A stretch of 64,000 bases of DNA from DASUUI01 sp964577965 (GCA_964577965.1 CAZOAT010000003.1:1-64000), one strand, 5' to 3'. Counted from the stretch's first letter, positions 1 through 9,857 are shown. The notes: a model not told the origin generated them from the sequence alone. A program made the numbers and translations.

Positions 1-24
1 GGTCACCGCCAGCCGCGTAAGCAC
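1..24 (-). CDS. Possible 5' end of pdxA (4-hydroxythreonine-4-phosphate dehydrogenase), cut by the window edge
   Basis: On the minus strand a GTG at 24-22 opens a frame reading V-L-T-R-L-A-V-T before the window ends. That resembles the start of PdxA proteins, which begin with a short R-L-A-V-T strand before the GDPxGIGPE motif. pdxA often follows surA, and the surA homologue here stops at 30. Only eight residues are visible, so this is an inference from context and a very short match. Confidence 0.3.
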
Positions 25-29
25 AGTGC

Positions 30-1364
30 CTACAATCGCAACGACACGTAGGTGGCCTTGCGCAGCTCGTCCAGCAGGTTGCGCGTGGACCTCTCCGAGG
101 AGAGTTGCGCGCGAAGCTGCTCCCGCATCTCGGCAAGGGTGTACTCGCCGCCCTCCGTTGCATTGACCAGCTCGATCACCGCCCACTTCACGATCCCCGG
201 TGGCTCGCCCAGCCGGAACGGCTCGCTGATCGCGCCGGCTGCCTTGCCCGCCACAGCCTGCTGATACGAGGGCGGCAACGAATCGCGCGGATACGGCTGC
301 AGAATGCCGCGCTCCTCCGCATTGTCGTGATAGCTGCTGGCGAGCGTCTCGAATGGCGTGCCCTGTCGCCACTGCTCGGCCACGTTCGCGGCTGTGTCTC
401 GTGCCGCAGCAACGTCGGCGTCGGTGATCACGGGACGGATGAGGATGTGCCGGGACTTCACCTCAGCAGGCTGCACGCGATCCACGCGAATGAGGTGATA
501 GCCGAACGACGTCTCGATGACCGGGCTGACCTGACCCGGAGGCAGCGCGAAGACCACCCGCTCGAACTCGGGAACGAACCCCGACCCGCGCCGTGCCCAG
601 CCGAGATCGCCGCCAAGATCGCGGCTCCCGGGGTCCATGGATTCACGCCGGGCGATCGACTCGAAATCGCCACCCCTGCGGATCTCGACCAGGAGCGACT
701 CTGCCTTCGCGCGCGCCAGCGCCTTTGCTTCCTCCGTCGGCTTCGGAGCGACGACGAGCTGCCGGAACGTCACAGTCGCCGGACGCTGGCCGATCCGCCC
801 ACGCCACTGCTCGAACGCCGCAGTGATCTCCTCCTCGCTGACATCCACTGGTTTCATCCGCTTGCGCAGGTCCTCGAAGGCGCGCTGCTGCAGCATCTGG
901 CGCCGGAACTGATCATTGAGCGACCGACGGTATTCCTCAGGGGTGCCGAAGCCCGCGTTGCGCAGCTCGCGGCGGAACTCCTCGTCGCTGCTGAACTGCC
1001 CGCGCACGCGGCGCATCTGCTGCTCCACAGAGGCGAGCACCTCCGCATCGGTGACGTCGATACCGAGACGCCTAGCCTGCTGAACAAGGATCTCCACGTC
1101 CACGAGCTCATCGAGGACCTCGCGCGCGACGTTCATCTGCCCGGCGGAGTCCGCAGGCAGCTCCAGTCCGGCGGCCCGACGCTGATTGACCTCCGTCATC
1201 ACGTCAGTCCACAGGATCGCCTGATCGCCCACGACGGCCACCACGCGATCAACCATCATCGGCTGCCCGGGCGGTACGGCCAGGGCGACTGGCTCCTGTG
1301 CGCCGCCCGTCGCGGGGAGCGCGAAAAGTGCGGCGAGCACTCCGATGCTGATTCGGGTTTGCAT
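30..1364 (-). CDS. surA: SurA-like periplasmic peptidyl-prolyl isomerase / outer-membrane protein chaperone
   Basis: A 444-residue protein with a signal peptide (about residues 1-22, ending near TGGAQ), a SurA N-terminal helical domain (about 40-175) and two parvulin (PpiC) regions. The first is complete, with the GGDLGW and FGYHLIRV motifs; the second begins at KSRHILIRP and is more divergent. SurA escorts unfolded beta-barrel proteins to the BAM complex. The open frame runs far upstream to 1985, but that part is arginine- and proline-rich, lies antisense-like over the preceding gene and has no signal sequence, so I chose the ATG at 1364, which gives a proper signal peptide. It follows a lipoprotein paralogue by 47 bases and Mfd before that, in one minus-strand unit. 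Confidence 0.9.
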   Translation of the reverse strand: MQTRISIGVLAALFALPATGGAQEPVALAVPPGQPMMVDRVVAVVGDQAILWTDVMTEVNQRRAAGLELPADSAGQMNVAREVLDELVDVEILVQQARRLGIDVTDAEVLASVEQQMRRVRGQFSSDEEFRRELRNAGFGTPEEYRRSLNDQFRRQMLQQRAFEDLRKRMKPVDVSEEEITAAFEQWRGRIGQRPATVTFRQLVVAPKPTEEAKALARAKAESLLVEIRRGGDFESIARRESMDPGSRDLGGDLGWARRGSGFVPEFERVVFALPPGQVSPVIETSFGYHLIRVDRVQPAEVKSRHILIRPVITDADVAAARDTAANVAEQWRQGTPFETLASSYHDNAEERGILQPYPRDSLPPSYQQAVAGKAAGAISEPFRLGEPPGIVKWAVIELVNATEGGEYTLAEMREQLRAQLSSERSTRNLLDELRKATYVSLRL

Positions 1365-1411
1365 TGGGTGGTATACCCCGGCGGCCTTTAACCGGGTCCA
1401 GCTGCGGGTTA

Positions 1412-2905
1412 TCACGGCTGGAGATCGCTTTCGCCGGGCGGGGGAGCGCCGGGGCCCTCGGCTCCTGGCGGCGTCGCCTCCGGTTGCTGCCCCGGATCGC
1501 CCTGTGGAAGCGGGATCGCGGATTCGGGCGGCGTGCGGCCGGCATCGGCAGCGCGCACGCGCTGCGCTGCCTGGAGCGCCCTGTCGACCCCCGCAGGATT
1601 GATGCGTGCGCTGTACCGGGAGCGCAGCACCGACTGGAGCTGAGGCATCACAGGAATGAAAGCAACGCGGTTCGCGAGCATCGCCTCGATGTAGGAGTCC
1701 ACACGCCGCGCGGCGAGCGCCTCGCGCTCGGCAGTGGTGGTTGCGCTGTCCGCGAGCTGGCTTGGGTGAACCCTGAGGTGCATCCACGCCTGGTCCAGTT
1801 GAGCGGAAAACGCAGAACGGATGCGCGAAAGTTCCTCCGCGTCCACAGTGATTCCAACGCTGTCTGCAGCGCGTACCACCAGCTCGTTGCGAACGAAGTT
1901 GCGAACCAGCTGCTCGACGGCCGAGTCCGGAGCAGTCTGCAGCCGCTCCACGATCTGCTGCTGTGGCGGGAAAGTCTGCAGCCACTGCACGAGGCGGGCG
2001 GTGGTGAATGTTCCAGCCACCGAACTGGCGAGAACGCTGCGATCGTTGCGATGGCCCTCGAGGTCGGCAGCAGCCGCTTTGGCCTTTGCCGCCGCGTTGT
2101 CGCGAAGCTCCAGCCGCGAAGTCAGATCCATCTGCGTCGTGTACGTGCTCTCGGCGCGCTGCACGGCGGCCCGGGTGCTCGCCTCGAGGAAGTCCTCCCG
2201 TACCTCCGGGAAGGTGTGACGCCGTATCACGTGGTAGCCGAACTGCGTTTCGATCACGTCGGATATCTCGCCCGGCGCGAGGCCCACGACCGCCTGCTCG
2301 AACTCGGGAACCATCATGCCCCGCGGGAAGACACCGAGGCTTCCACCCCGCCGCGCGGATCCCTGATCTTCGCTGTTCGCGGAAGCAAGATCTGCGAAGT
2401 TGGCGGGCGTGGCGCGTGCCCGCAGCGCACGGATGCGATTCAGCTTCGCCTGCCTCACCGAGTCCGGCTCGTTCTGCGTGAGCAGCAGTATGTGCTGGGC
2501 GGCGAGAAGATCACCGCGCCGATACGCCTCGGGTGCGGCCGCGCTGTCGATCACACCCCAGTCAGCGGAGATCCGGCTGTAGAACTGGCGTGCCTTGGAG
2601 CTGGCGACGAGCGACCACATCGCGCTGTCCACGACCGCGGGGTCGTTGAGTGAATCACCCCGGGCGGCGGCCGTGCCGAGCAGCTGGTAGTTGACCCAGA
2701 TGTCAGCCAGAGCGCGAACAACCTCGCGCTCCACAGGGGCCTGGGAGCCACCGACGAGGTCCCCTAGGCGGGTCGCCGTGAGCTCCTGGCCTTCAGCCCT
2801 CGCGACGGTGCCCGTGTGGGCAGTCAACGCATCGCGCATTGCCTCGCAGCCGGGAAGGAAGATCAGCGCAAGCAGCGGTGCGAGCGAACGAATCCTGACT
2901 CTCAT
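1412..2905 (-). CDS. PpiC/parvulin-domain lipoprotein, periplasmic foldase
   Basis: A 497-residue protein with a lipoprotein signal (lipobox L-P-G-C at about residues 17-20) and a central parvulin domain (about 130-235: AQHILLL start, RGGSLGVFPRG and FGYHVIRR). The flanks are long helical SurA/PrsA-like chaperone regions and the C-terminus (about 465-497) is proline-, glycine- and glutamate-rich low complexity. It probably helps fold or deliver exported proteins from a membrane-anchored position. It lies 23 bases after mfd and 47 bases before the SurA gene, so two parvulins appear to be co-transcribed. PrsA-like would be an equally fair family label. Confidence 0.85.
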   Translation of the reverse strand: MRVRIRSLAPLLALIFLPGCEAMRDALTAHTGTVARAEGQELTATRLGDLVGGSQAPVEREVVRALADIWVNYQLLGTAAARGDSLNDPAVVDSAMWSLVASSKARQFYSRISADWGVIDSAAAPEAYRRGDLLAAQHILLLTQNEPDSVRQAKLNRIRALRARATPANFADLASANSEDQGSARRGGSLGVFPRGMMVPEFEQAVVGLAPGEISDVIETQFGYHVIRRHTFPEVREDFLEASTRAAVQRAESTYTTQMDLTSRLELRDNAAAKAKAAAADLEGHRNDRSVLASSVAGTFTTARLVQWLQTFPPQQQIVERLQTAPDSAVEQLVRNFVRNELVVRAADSVGITVDAEELSRIRSAFSAQLDQAWMHLRVHPSQLADSATTTAEREALAARRVDSYIEAMLANRVAFIPVMPQLQSVLRSRYSARINPAGVDRALQAAQRVRAADAGRTPPESAIPLPQGDPGQQPEATPPGAEGPGAPPPGESDLQP

Positions 2906-2928
2906 GTTTGTCTGGCGATGGCCGGCGG

Positions 2929-5900
2929 CTACGATCGAAGGTTCTCCAGTGCCCGGAGCAGTCCTTCGATGATCGTCAGCCCGCCCAGCCGGGTGAGCTT
3001 GAGTGATAAGGGGTGCGTGCGGCGCACGTCGGCCGCGAGCTGCACTTCGTGAAACGCCGCCGAGAGCCCGCGCATGCGGGGGACGGCGTGCGAATGGAAA
3101 TTAACACGCGCTTCCTGCCCGCGCACGAGAATGGACTCTATGCCCACCGTACCACCGAGGACCCTGAGTGACGCCGAAGCGAAGAAGGTCTCGGCAGGCG
3201 GCGGGAGGGGGCCAAACCTGTCGCGCACCTCGGTCCGCAGCTCCTCGATCGCTACCGGAGCAGTCAACGCCGTAAGACGGCGGTAGATGTCCAGCTTCGC
3301 CTCCGGCGCGACCACGTAGTCGTCCGGGAGATAGGCAGCCGCGTCCAGAGTGACATCCGTCGGCACGAGCCTCGGAGCTTCGTCGCCGCTCATCATGCGG
3401 GTCACGGTCTCGTTGAGCAGTCGGAGATACATGTCGAACCCCACGGCGTGCACGAATCCGGACTGCTCGGCGCCGAGCAGGTTGCCGGCTCCGCGGAGCT
3501 CGAGATCGCGAAGCGCAATCCTGTACCCCGCGCCGAGCTCGGTATGATGCTCGAGAATCTTCAGGCGGCGGTTGGCATCCTCGTCCACCGTCTCGGGCAC
3601 CATCAGATAGCAGTACGCGCGCCGGTGGGAGCGACCGACCCGCCCTCTCAGCTGATACAACTGAGCGAGACCCATCGTGTCCGCCCGATTCACGAACATC
3701 GTATTGGCGTTCGGAACATCCAGCCCCGACTCGACGATCATCGTGGACACCAGGACATCCACCTCCTGGGCAACGAAGCGGTGCATCACGTCCTCCAGCT
3801 CGCGCTCACGCATCTGACCGTGTGCGACGGCCAGACGTGCCCGCGGGAGGAGCCGCCTCAGGTGATCGGCGACTCCCTCGATGGTCTCGATCCTGTTGTG
3901 CACGAAGAAAACCTGACCTCCCCTGTCGAGCTCGCGTGAAATCCCTTCGACGATGATCTCGTCGTCCCATAACTCGAGGAACGTGAGCACCGGCGAGCGG
4001 TCACGCGGCGGCGTCTGGATCAGAGTCATGTCGCGCAGTCCGGCAAGCGAGAGATGCAGCGTCCGCGGAATGGGGGTAGCCGTAAGAGTGAGGACGTCGG
4101 TCTCGAGGCGCAGCTGCTTCAAGCGCTCCTTGTGGCGTACGCCGAAACGATGCTCCTCGTCCACCACTATCAGTCCGAGATCACCGAAGGCGACATCGGG
4201 GCTCAGCAGCCGGTGCGTACCGATCACCACGTCCACACGCTTCGAAGCCAGGTCCGCAACGATCGCAGTCTGCTCCCTCGGCGTCTGGAACCGGCTGAGC
4301 ATCTTCACGATTACGGGGAAGTCGGCCAGCCTCTCGGCGAACGTCCTCGCGTGCTGGTCCGCCAGGATCGTTGTCGGCACCAGTACGGCCACCTGCCGTC
4401 CGGACTGCACGGCCTTGAATGCGGCGCGTACTGCTATCTCTGTCTTGCCATAGCCGACATCGCCGACCAGCAGGCGGTCCATCGGGCGGGAGCCCTCCAT
4501 GTCGCGCTTCACGTCCACGGTTGCAGTTCGCTGGTCGGGCGTGTCCTCGAAGAGGAACGACGACTCCAGCTGGCGCTGCCATGCGGTGTCGGGAAAATGC
4601 GGCGGACGCGTCGCGATTCGCCGACGGGCGTACAGGTCCAGCAGCTCGACAGTCATCTCGCGGATCGCAGCGCGGGTCTTATCGCGCTGCTGGGCCCATT
4701 TCTTCCCTCCAAGTCGATGCAGCCGCGGAGGCAGTGCGTCCCGCCCGTCGCTTGCCGCGCGATAGCGCTCGATCTGATCGATGCGGTAGAGCGGCACCTG
4801 CAGACGGTCGCCGCCCTCATACTCGATGACCGCGACCTCCACGGTGCTCTCGCGGACAAATGTCCTCTCGAGGCCTCTGTAAATGCCGACGCCGTGCTCC
4901 AGATGCACGACATAATCGCCGGGCTGGAGCGCCGTCGTCAGCTCGGCGACGGCAGCCGAGGCATACTTGCGCGCGCGTCTGATGCGCCGCTCACGACGGA
5001 AGATCTCGTGGTCGGTGAGGACCCGAAGGGCGGTGTCAGGTCCCTTCCGTGGCGGAATGACGAACCCGCCGTGGAGCACGCCGATGACGAGAGCCGCGGG
5101 CGACGGAGATGCTTCTTTCTCGTTGAGCAGCTCGTCGAGCCGCTCCGCCTGGCCGGCGTTGTCGCACAGGATAATCGTCGGCACCCCGTCGCGGACTACC
5201 CGGCGCAGGTGCTTGATGTCACGACCGATCTCCTCGGGCGGAAGGAAGGGAAAGCGAGCAGCGTCGGCGTCTTGCGTGTCCACCCTGATCGCCGCCAGGC
5301 GTGAAAGCATGGCGATCGCACCATCCGGCGACTGAAACAGCTCTTCCCTGTCCGGCACGTCCTCCCCGCGCCTGCGCGCCACGTCTATGTGGTGCTGTGC
5401 TTCCTCCCAGGTGCGACGCATTTCCTGCTCGGCGTGCACGTGCTCCGGGAAAAACACGATCGTGTCCGGTGGCCACAGCTCACTTACCGGTACACGCTCC
5501 GTCCCGTCTTCATGGACCACGACCTGAGATTCCACGGGCAGAACCAGAGCCACGTCAGCGTCGCGTGTTGACCGCTGCGTAACCAGATCGAAGTAGCGCA
5601 GCTCAGCGATCTCATCACCCCAGAACTCGAGCCGCACCGGCTCGGCCATCCCGAATCCATAGATGTCGAAGATCCCGCCGCGAATGCTGTACTGCCCGAC
5701 GTCGTCCACCATGTCAACTCGCTCAAAGCCGAACGCATCGAGGTGCTCCGCAAGATCGGCCGGGCGCCAGCTGTCACCGGAGCGCAGCTCCGTGCGTCCT
5801 GCACGTAAAGCACCTGGCAGCCGGGTGCGCTCCAGAACAGCGCGCGCCGTCGTGATCAGGATCCGCAGACCGCCGTGCGCGATCCGCTCGAGCGTCTCGA

Positions 5901-6213
5901 CGCGCTCGCCGGCGACTTCCGCGTGCGGCTCTGCCTCACCGAACGCCTCGCGCGGGGGATAGAACGCCACGCGGTCGTCGCTGGTGAGCGAGTTCAGGTC
6001 AGCGAGCCACCGCTCGGCATCGGGCACGGAGTCGGTGAGCACAACCAGAAAGCGGTTGGGCAGCCGGCGAGCCAGCGCGGAGACCACGAGCGCGTCCGAC
6101 GAGCCAGCCAGTCCGGTCACGGCAGCGCTTCGCCCGGATCCGGGGAAAGAATTCAGCAGGCGGGTGAACGCAGGGAGCGCGTCCACCGCATCCAGAAGGA
6201 GAGGCAGGGCCAT
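2929..6213 (-). CDS. mfd: Transcription-repair coupling factor Mfd
   Basis: A 1094-residue SF2 translocase. The N-terminal UvrB-like module (roughly 1-350) is followed by the RNA-polymerase-interacting domain (about 430-490, with LEHGVGIYRGLE), then RecG-like helicase motifs: Walker A GDVGYGKTE, DEEH box, TATPIPRTL and QLRGRVGRS. The C-terminal TRCF domain ends the protein. Mfd removes RNA polymerase stalled at lesions and recruits UvrA; uvrA is elsewhere in this window at 39.5 kb. The ATG overlaps the stop of the BatA-like gene as TGATG, suggesting translational coupling. Slightly shorter than the roughly 1150-residue E. coli protein. Confidence 0.97.
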   Translation of the reverse strand: MALPLLLDAVDALPAFTRLLNSFPGSGRSAAVTGLAGSSDALVVSALARRLPNRFLVVLTDSVPDAERWLADLNSLTSDDRVAFYPPREAFGEAEPHAEVAGERVETLERIAHGGLRILITTARAVLERTRLPGALRAGRTELRSGDSWRPADLAEHLDAFGFERVDMVDDVGQYSIRGGIFDIYGFGMAEPVRLEFWGDEIAELRYFDLVTQRSTRDADVALVLPVESQVVVHEDGTERVPVSELWPPDTIVFFPEHVHAEQEMRRTWEEAQHHIDVARRRGEDVPDREELFQSPDGAIAMLSRLAAIRVDTQDADAARFPFLPPEEIGRDIKHLRRVVRDGVPTIILCDNAGQAERLDELLNEKEASPSPAALVIGVLHGGFVIPPRKGPDTALRVLTDHEIFRRERRIRRARKYASAAVAELTTALQPGDYVVHLEHGVGIYRGLERTFVRESTVEVAVIEYEGGDRLQVPLYRIDQIERYRAASDGRDALPPRLHRLGGKKWAQQRDKTRAAIREMTVELLDLYARRRIATRPPHFPDTAWQRQLESSFLFEDTPDQRTATVDVKRDMEGSRPMDRLLVGDVGYGKTEIAVRAAFKAVQSGRQVAVLVPTTILADQHARTFAERLADFPVIVKMLSRFQTPREQTAIVADLASKRVDVVIGTHRLLSPDVAFGDLGLIVVDEEHRFGVRHKERLKQLRLETDVLTLTATPIPRTLHLSLAGLRDMTLIQTPPRDRSPVLTFLELWDDEIIVEGISRELDRGGQVFFVHNRIETIEGVADHLRRLLPRARLAVAHGQMRERELEDVMHRFVAQEVDVLVSTMIVESGLDVPNANTMFVNRADTMGLAQLYQLRGRVGRSHRRAYCYLMVPETVDEDANRRLKILEHHTELGAGYRIALRDLELRGAGNLLGAEQSGFVHAVGFDMYLRLLNETVTRMMSGDEAPRLVPTDVTLDAAAYLPDDYVVAPEAKLDIYRRLTALTAPVAIEELRTEVRDRFGPLPPPAETFFASASLRVLGGTVGIESILVRGQEARVNFHSHAVPRMRGLSAAFHEVQLAADVRRTHPLSLKLTRLGGLTIIEGLLRALENLRS

Positions 6214-8033
6214 CAGTAACTAGTACGTGTGTCGCGTCTGGAAGAACGAAGGATCATCTCCAGTACGAGCAGGATGCCCGCGATGGCGAGCGCGACCGCA
6301 GTCATGTCAGTCCTGCCGCGCGCCCCGAGCAGCAGCCGCTCCAGTCGCCCGGCGTCGCTGGTTGCGAGAACTGTCTGGGCGCCGGAAATACGCTGGCGGA
6401 GCTCGGCTTCCGGGTGCCGCCGGAGCAGCGATTCGCGCCGGGGAACATTCACCACGACGGCGCCTGTGCGGCTGCCACCACTCGTCAGAAAGTGCACCGC
6501 GGGAACCGACGGAACGAAGGCGCCGCCGGTGAGAGCAACCCCCTCCACCCCCTCGGCCCAGGAGGGCAACCGAACAGTGTCGCCGACATCCGCTTCGATG
6601 ATCCCGCGTGCGTCCGTCGTGAGACGGTGGGCAAGTACCCGCTCAATCCACGGAAGAAATGCCGCACTAACCGGCAGTGAGCTGTACTCCGGATCGAGTG
6701 GTGAGCCCAGCAGAACATAGCCGGGCCCCGCCACGGCCCACGGCTCACCCGCTGCCAGCGCCAGCGTGTCCACTGTCCGTGGCTCATCGGCGCCCAGATG
6801 CTCCAGTGTGTACCGTGCGCGGACTGACGGAGGCAGCGCGCCGCCGAATGCCGCCGAATCGGCGACGACAGCGACAGAGTCGGTTACCAGGCGCCCCAGC
6901 CTCCACGGCACAGCTAGCCGCCCGAGCATCTGATTCGTAGCGACAACGCGGACGGGGTCGAGCGGTGCGACAAGCAGAGCGGGAAGGCGCGGTGCATCGT
7001 CTGCTGCAGCAACGTGAACCGATGTGCCGGAGCGCAACCTGCCACGGTCCATGAGCGTAGAAACGGCCGTGCCCGCGTATGGACCGGCCGACGGCCGCAC
7101 AGTAACGGCGGGCGGCTCACCCGCGAGTGCTGCAAAGTGGCGCACGTCGTCGAGCGGCAGCTCGTCGCGCTCCGTCTCCACTGTGCCAGCGAACCAGCCG
7201 CGCTGGCTGACGAGCAGGGGAACAGCGATACGGGCATCCGGTTCTGCCACTCCCCGGGCGAGCGCCTGTCCTGCGACCGTGACCCGGTACAGCGCGGAAT
7301 CAGAGGAGAGAAGCGCTACGGTCACAACGCCGCTACCGCCACTGAACCTCAGCGGCTCCGGACGAGCCTCCACGACCGCGCGATTGTCGGGAGGAACGCC
7401 ATCCGGCACGAAGAAGACGACTCGTGCCCCTTCGGCCCGGGCCGAGCTGTCCCACTGGGTCGCCTGAGCGTCAGTGAAGATCGCTACTTCCCCTGGGAGG
7501 CCGCTTCCAGCCACAGCGGCATGCCCCAACTCGACAGCGCGCTGCATGTCGCCGCGCCCCGCGAATGGACTCACTGAATCGAGACGGACGAGCAGCATGT
7601 CGCGCCCGGCGGACAGAACCTCTCCGTCCGCGGTGATTAACCACGCCCGATCGTCCGCCCGCAGGCGCGCGATCGCCTCCCGGGCAGCTCCGCGCAACAC
7701 GTCAAGCGTTGACGTGCCACCGCTCACGGCAGCGCTGCTCATCGAGTTGTCGAGCACCAAAGCAAGTGCTCCCGGCGACCGGGCACCACCCGGGATTGCG
7801 ACAAAAGGGCGCGCTGCACCGACGGCGACCAGCACGATCGCAGCCGCGCGCAGCAGCATGAGCAATGTGTTGCGGAGGCGCAGCTCACGACTGTGCTCCG
7901 CTTCCGCCCGCGCGAGGTATCGGGCTGTCGGCAGCTCCACGTGCGTACCGATGCGCCGACGAAACAGGTGAATGATGATCGGAACAGCCGCTGCCGCGGC
8001 GAGGAGCAGCCACCACGGGCTGAGAAAAGTCAC
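6213..8033 (-). CDS. BatA-like membrane-anchored von Willebrand A protein
   Basis: A 606-residue protein. It opens with the BatA-type N-terminal membrane segment (LSPWWLLLAAAAAVPIIIHLFRRR), has a second hydrophobic segment near 55-75, then a VWA domain starting with a D-N-S-M-S metal-ion site, a long extracytoplasmic region and a C-terminal membrane segment just before the end. The start is a GTG at 8033 forming a GTGA overlap with the DUF58 gene; longer upstream starts give non-membrane arginine-rich sequence. BatA/DUF58 proteins usually accompany a MoxR AAA ATPase in metal-dependent chaperone-like systems; no MoxR gene is visible in the window. Confidence 0.85.
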   Translation of the reverse strand: MTFLSPWWLLLAAAAAVPIIIHLFRRRIGTHVELPTARYLARAEAEHSRELRLRNTLLMLLRAAAIVLVAVGAARPFVAIPGGARSPGALALVLDNSMSSAAVSGGTSTLDVLRGAAREAIARLRADDRAWLITADGEVLSAGRDMLLVRLDSVSPFAGRGDMQRAVELGHAAVAGSGLPGEVAIFTDAQATQWDSSARAEGARVVFFVPDGVPPDNRAVVEARPEPLRFSGGSGVVTVALLSSDSALYRVTVAGQALARGVAEPDARIAVPLLVSQRGWFAGTVETERDELPLDDVRHFAALAGEPPAVTVRPSAGPYAGTAVSTLMDRGRLRSGTSVHVAAADDAPRLPALLVAPLDPVRVVATNQMLGRLAVPWRLGRLVTDSVAVVADSAAFGGALPPSVRARYTLEHLGADEPRTVDTLALAAGEPWAVAGPGYVLLGSPLDPEYSSLPVSAAFLPWIERVLAHRLTTDARGIIEADVGDTVRLPSWAEGVEGVALTGGAFVPSVPAVHFLTSGGSRTGAVVVNVPRRESLLRRHPEAELRQRISGAQTVLATSDAGRLERLLLGARGRTDMTAVALAIAGILLVLEMILRSSRRDTRTSY

Positions 8034-8935
8034 GGCAACCGCTCGCGCCTGGCAAGTGCAGCCCGCAGAGCCATCCCGAACGGAACGGAGGTGTCTACCA
8101 CGACGTGATCGGCACCGGCCGCGGCACACCCTTCGGCCCACTCGTCGATGACCTCGTGAACAGTCGAGCGGTAGGCCGCACGAACCTCGGACGGAACCGC
8201 GGGGGTGCCGCTCGCCGTCTCCGGATCGACGAAAACCGCTTCGGCGGTGAACGGGAAATCACGCTCCGCCGGGTCCATGACGTGGAGCAGCATCACGTCG
8301 TGTCCACGCGCGCGACAGGCACGCACAGAGCCGAGCACATCGTCGTCGGAGAGCAGGTCAGAAACGAGTACGATGAGTCCCGAGCGACGGAGCATGCGTG
8401 CCGCATCATCCAGCGACGCGGCGGCGCGGGACGCGCGGGCCCCGCCAGCGACCGTGAGGGCCGCCATCAGTCGTCGCCAATGGTTCCGGTGCGCCCGGGG
8501 AGGGACCACAGCGAGCGTGGCCGCGTCGAACGATGCCACGCCCACCGCATCCCGCTGACGGAGAAACAGTAGCGCGAGAGCCGCAGCCAGACGACGTGCG
8601 TACTCAGACTTGGTCAGCCGGGCGGGGTCGCCGGTCCAGGCCATCGACCTGCTGAGGTCCACCAGTACCATGGCCCGCAGGTTGGTCTCCGCCTCGAACT
8701 CCTTTACGACAAGCCGGTCGCCGCGGGCGGCGATCCGCCAATCGAGATGCCTCAGATCGTCGCCCGCCTGATATGAGCGATGCCCGGCAAACTCCACCGA
8801 AGACCCGCGACGCGGAGACCGGTGCAGACCTGAAAGGAACCCCTCCACAATCCAGCGGGCAGTGACCTCGATATCACCCAGGGATGCAACGGTAGCAGGG
8901 TCAAGCAGGTCGGCCCTGTCGGGAGGATCAGCCAT
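8030..8935 (-). CDS. DUF58 domain protein (MoxR-associated, VWA-like)
   Basis: A 301-residue soluble protein with the hallmark DUF58 block YQAGDDLRHLDWRIAARGDRL (about residues 55-75) followed by a VWA-like domain with D-L-S-R-S-M (about 90-97). DUF58 proteins work with MoxR ATPases and VWA membrane proteins in assembly or activation of other proteins. The ATG at 8935 is preferred over a TTG two codons earlier. It overlaps the following BatA-like gene by GTGA, so the two are almost certainly made together. Specific client unknown. Confidence 0.88.
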   Translation of the reverse strand: MADPPDRADLLDPATVASLGDIEVTARWIVEGFLSGLHRSPRRGSSVEFAGHRSYQAGDDLRHLDWRIAARGDRLVVKEFEAETNLRAMVLVDLSRSMAWTGDPARLTKSEYARRLAAALALLFLRQRDAVGVASFDAATLAVVPPRAHRNHWRRLMAALTVAGGARASRAAASLDDAARMLRRSGLIVLVSDLLSDDDVLGSVRACRARGHDVMLLHVMDPAERDFPFTAEAVFVDPETASGTPAVPSEVRAAYRSTVHEVIDEWAEGCAAAGADHVVVDTSVPFGMALRAALARRERLP

Positions 8936-8962
8936 TAACAAAGATGCTACGGATCACCGCCT

Positions 8963-9592
8963 CTAGGCTTTCTCCTTCCTCCATTCCAGGTAGGAATAAA
9001 CGACGGATCCGAGCGCGACGATAGCGACTCCCACCGTCAGGACAAGGACTCCGGCCCGTGGTGCGAGCGGGAGAGTCAGTATCACAAGAATGCCGAGCGC
9101 GACGAAGAGATAACCGGCCACCCGATGCGTTCGCTCCCACACCCGCTCACTTGCGAGCGTCCAGGGCGTACGCACGCCAACGAACCAGTTCTGCCGCGTG
9201 CGGGGAAGAACGTTCCCCAGCACGATGAACAATCCGCCAACCGCAAGCTGAACGAGGAGAACCACCGATGTCGGTGCACCACTCGCTCCAAGGAGTATGG
9301 CAACGTGAATCACCAGCATCATCGCGAGCACAGCGTCAATCAGTACTTCGTAGGTGCCGGCGAACTTCGCGTAGTTGGCCCGCAAAGGATCGATCCGCGG
9401 AATGAACCGCAGGATCGCCCAGATGCAGATCATCACCAGCGGCATCAGAAACAGCGTCCACCGGGGGCCGAACCGGTCAACTTCGCCGCGCATGTTCCAG
9501 TGAACCGGGATGCTCTCCGGAAGCCCGGCGTATAGAACCAGCGACGAGCCGACCGCGGCGGCCACCATCAAGATTCTGATAACTCTACGCAT
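8963..9592 (-). CDS. SdpI-family integral membrane protein
   Basis: A 209-residue protein with about six membrane segments. An N-terminal DUF1648-like part (GLPESIPVHWNMRGEVDRFG) is followed by the SdpI-type second half (FIVLGNVLPRTRQNWFVGVRTPWTL). In Bacillus subtilis SdpI gives immunity to the SdpC toxin and sequesters the repressor SdpR at the membrane. Here the gene overlaps its ArsR-type partner by 8 bases, the same layout as sdpRI. Wide distribution of this pair suggests a general envelope-sensing role; no toxin gene is nearby. Confidence 0.85.
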   Translation of the reverse strand: MRRVIRILMVAAAVGSSLVLYAGLPESIPVHWNMRGEVDRFGPRWTLFLMPLVMICIWAILRFIPRIDPLRANYAKFAGTYEVLIDAVLAMMLVIHVAILLGASGAPTSVVLLVQLAVGGLFIVLGNVLPRTRQNWFVGVRTPWTLASERVWERTHRVAGYLFVALGILVILTLPLAPRAGVLVLTVGVAIVALGSVVYSYLEWRKEKA

Positions 9593-9857
9593 TGCGACTC
9601 CGGGATCGTGTGAGCTCGAGCAATTGCTCGATCAGGTCGTGAAAAACGGTGGTATTCAGCTCGTAGATCACCTGCTGGCCCGACTTCTCCGAAAGCACCA
9701 GCCCCGCGTCCCTCAGCACCGCCAGGTGCCGAGAGATCGTCGGCCAGCTCGACTCGAACCGCTCCGCGATTTCACCAGACGTGCGCGGTCCCTTCCGCAA
9801 CTCCTGCAGAATCTGCCGGCGTGTGGGATCGCTGAGAGCGTGAAATGCGTTCTGCAT
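9585..9857 (-). CDS. ArsR/SdpR-type winged-helix repressor
   Basis: A 90-residue ArsR-family regulator (FHALSDPTRRQILQELRKGPRTSGEIAERF, then the recognition helix around SSWPTISRHLAVLRDAGLV and a wing with SGQQVIYELN). No metal-binding ELCVC-type cysteines are present; the only sensor implied by context is the co-encoded SdpI-like protein. The gene is divergent from lepA and has a perfect palindrome within its promoter, so autorepression is likely. Confidence 0.9.
   Translation of the reverse strand: MQNAFHALSDPTRRQILQELRKGPRTSGEIAERFESSWPTISRHLAVLRDAGLVLSEKSGQQVIYELNTTVFHDLIEQLLELTRSRSRNA

Noticed and set aside
1365..1985. Extended N-terminus of the SurA gene
   Set aside because: The added 200 residues are arginine- and proline-rich, lie inside the preceding lipoprotein gene and precede an obvious signal peptide.
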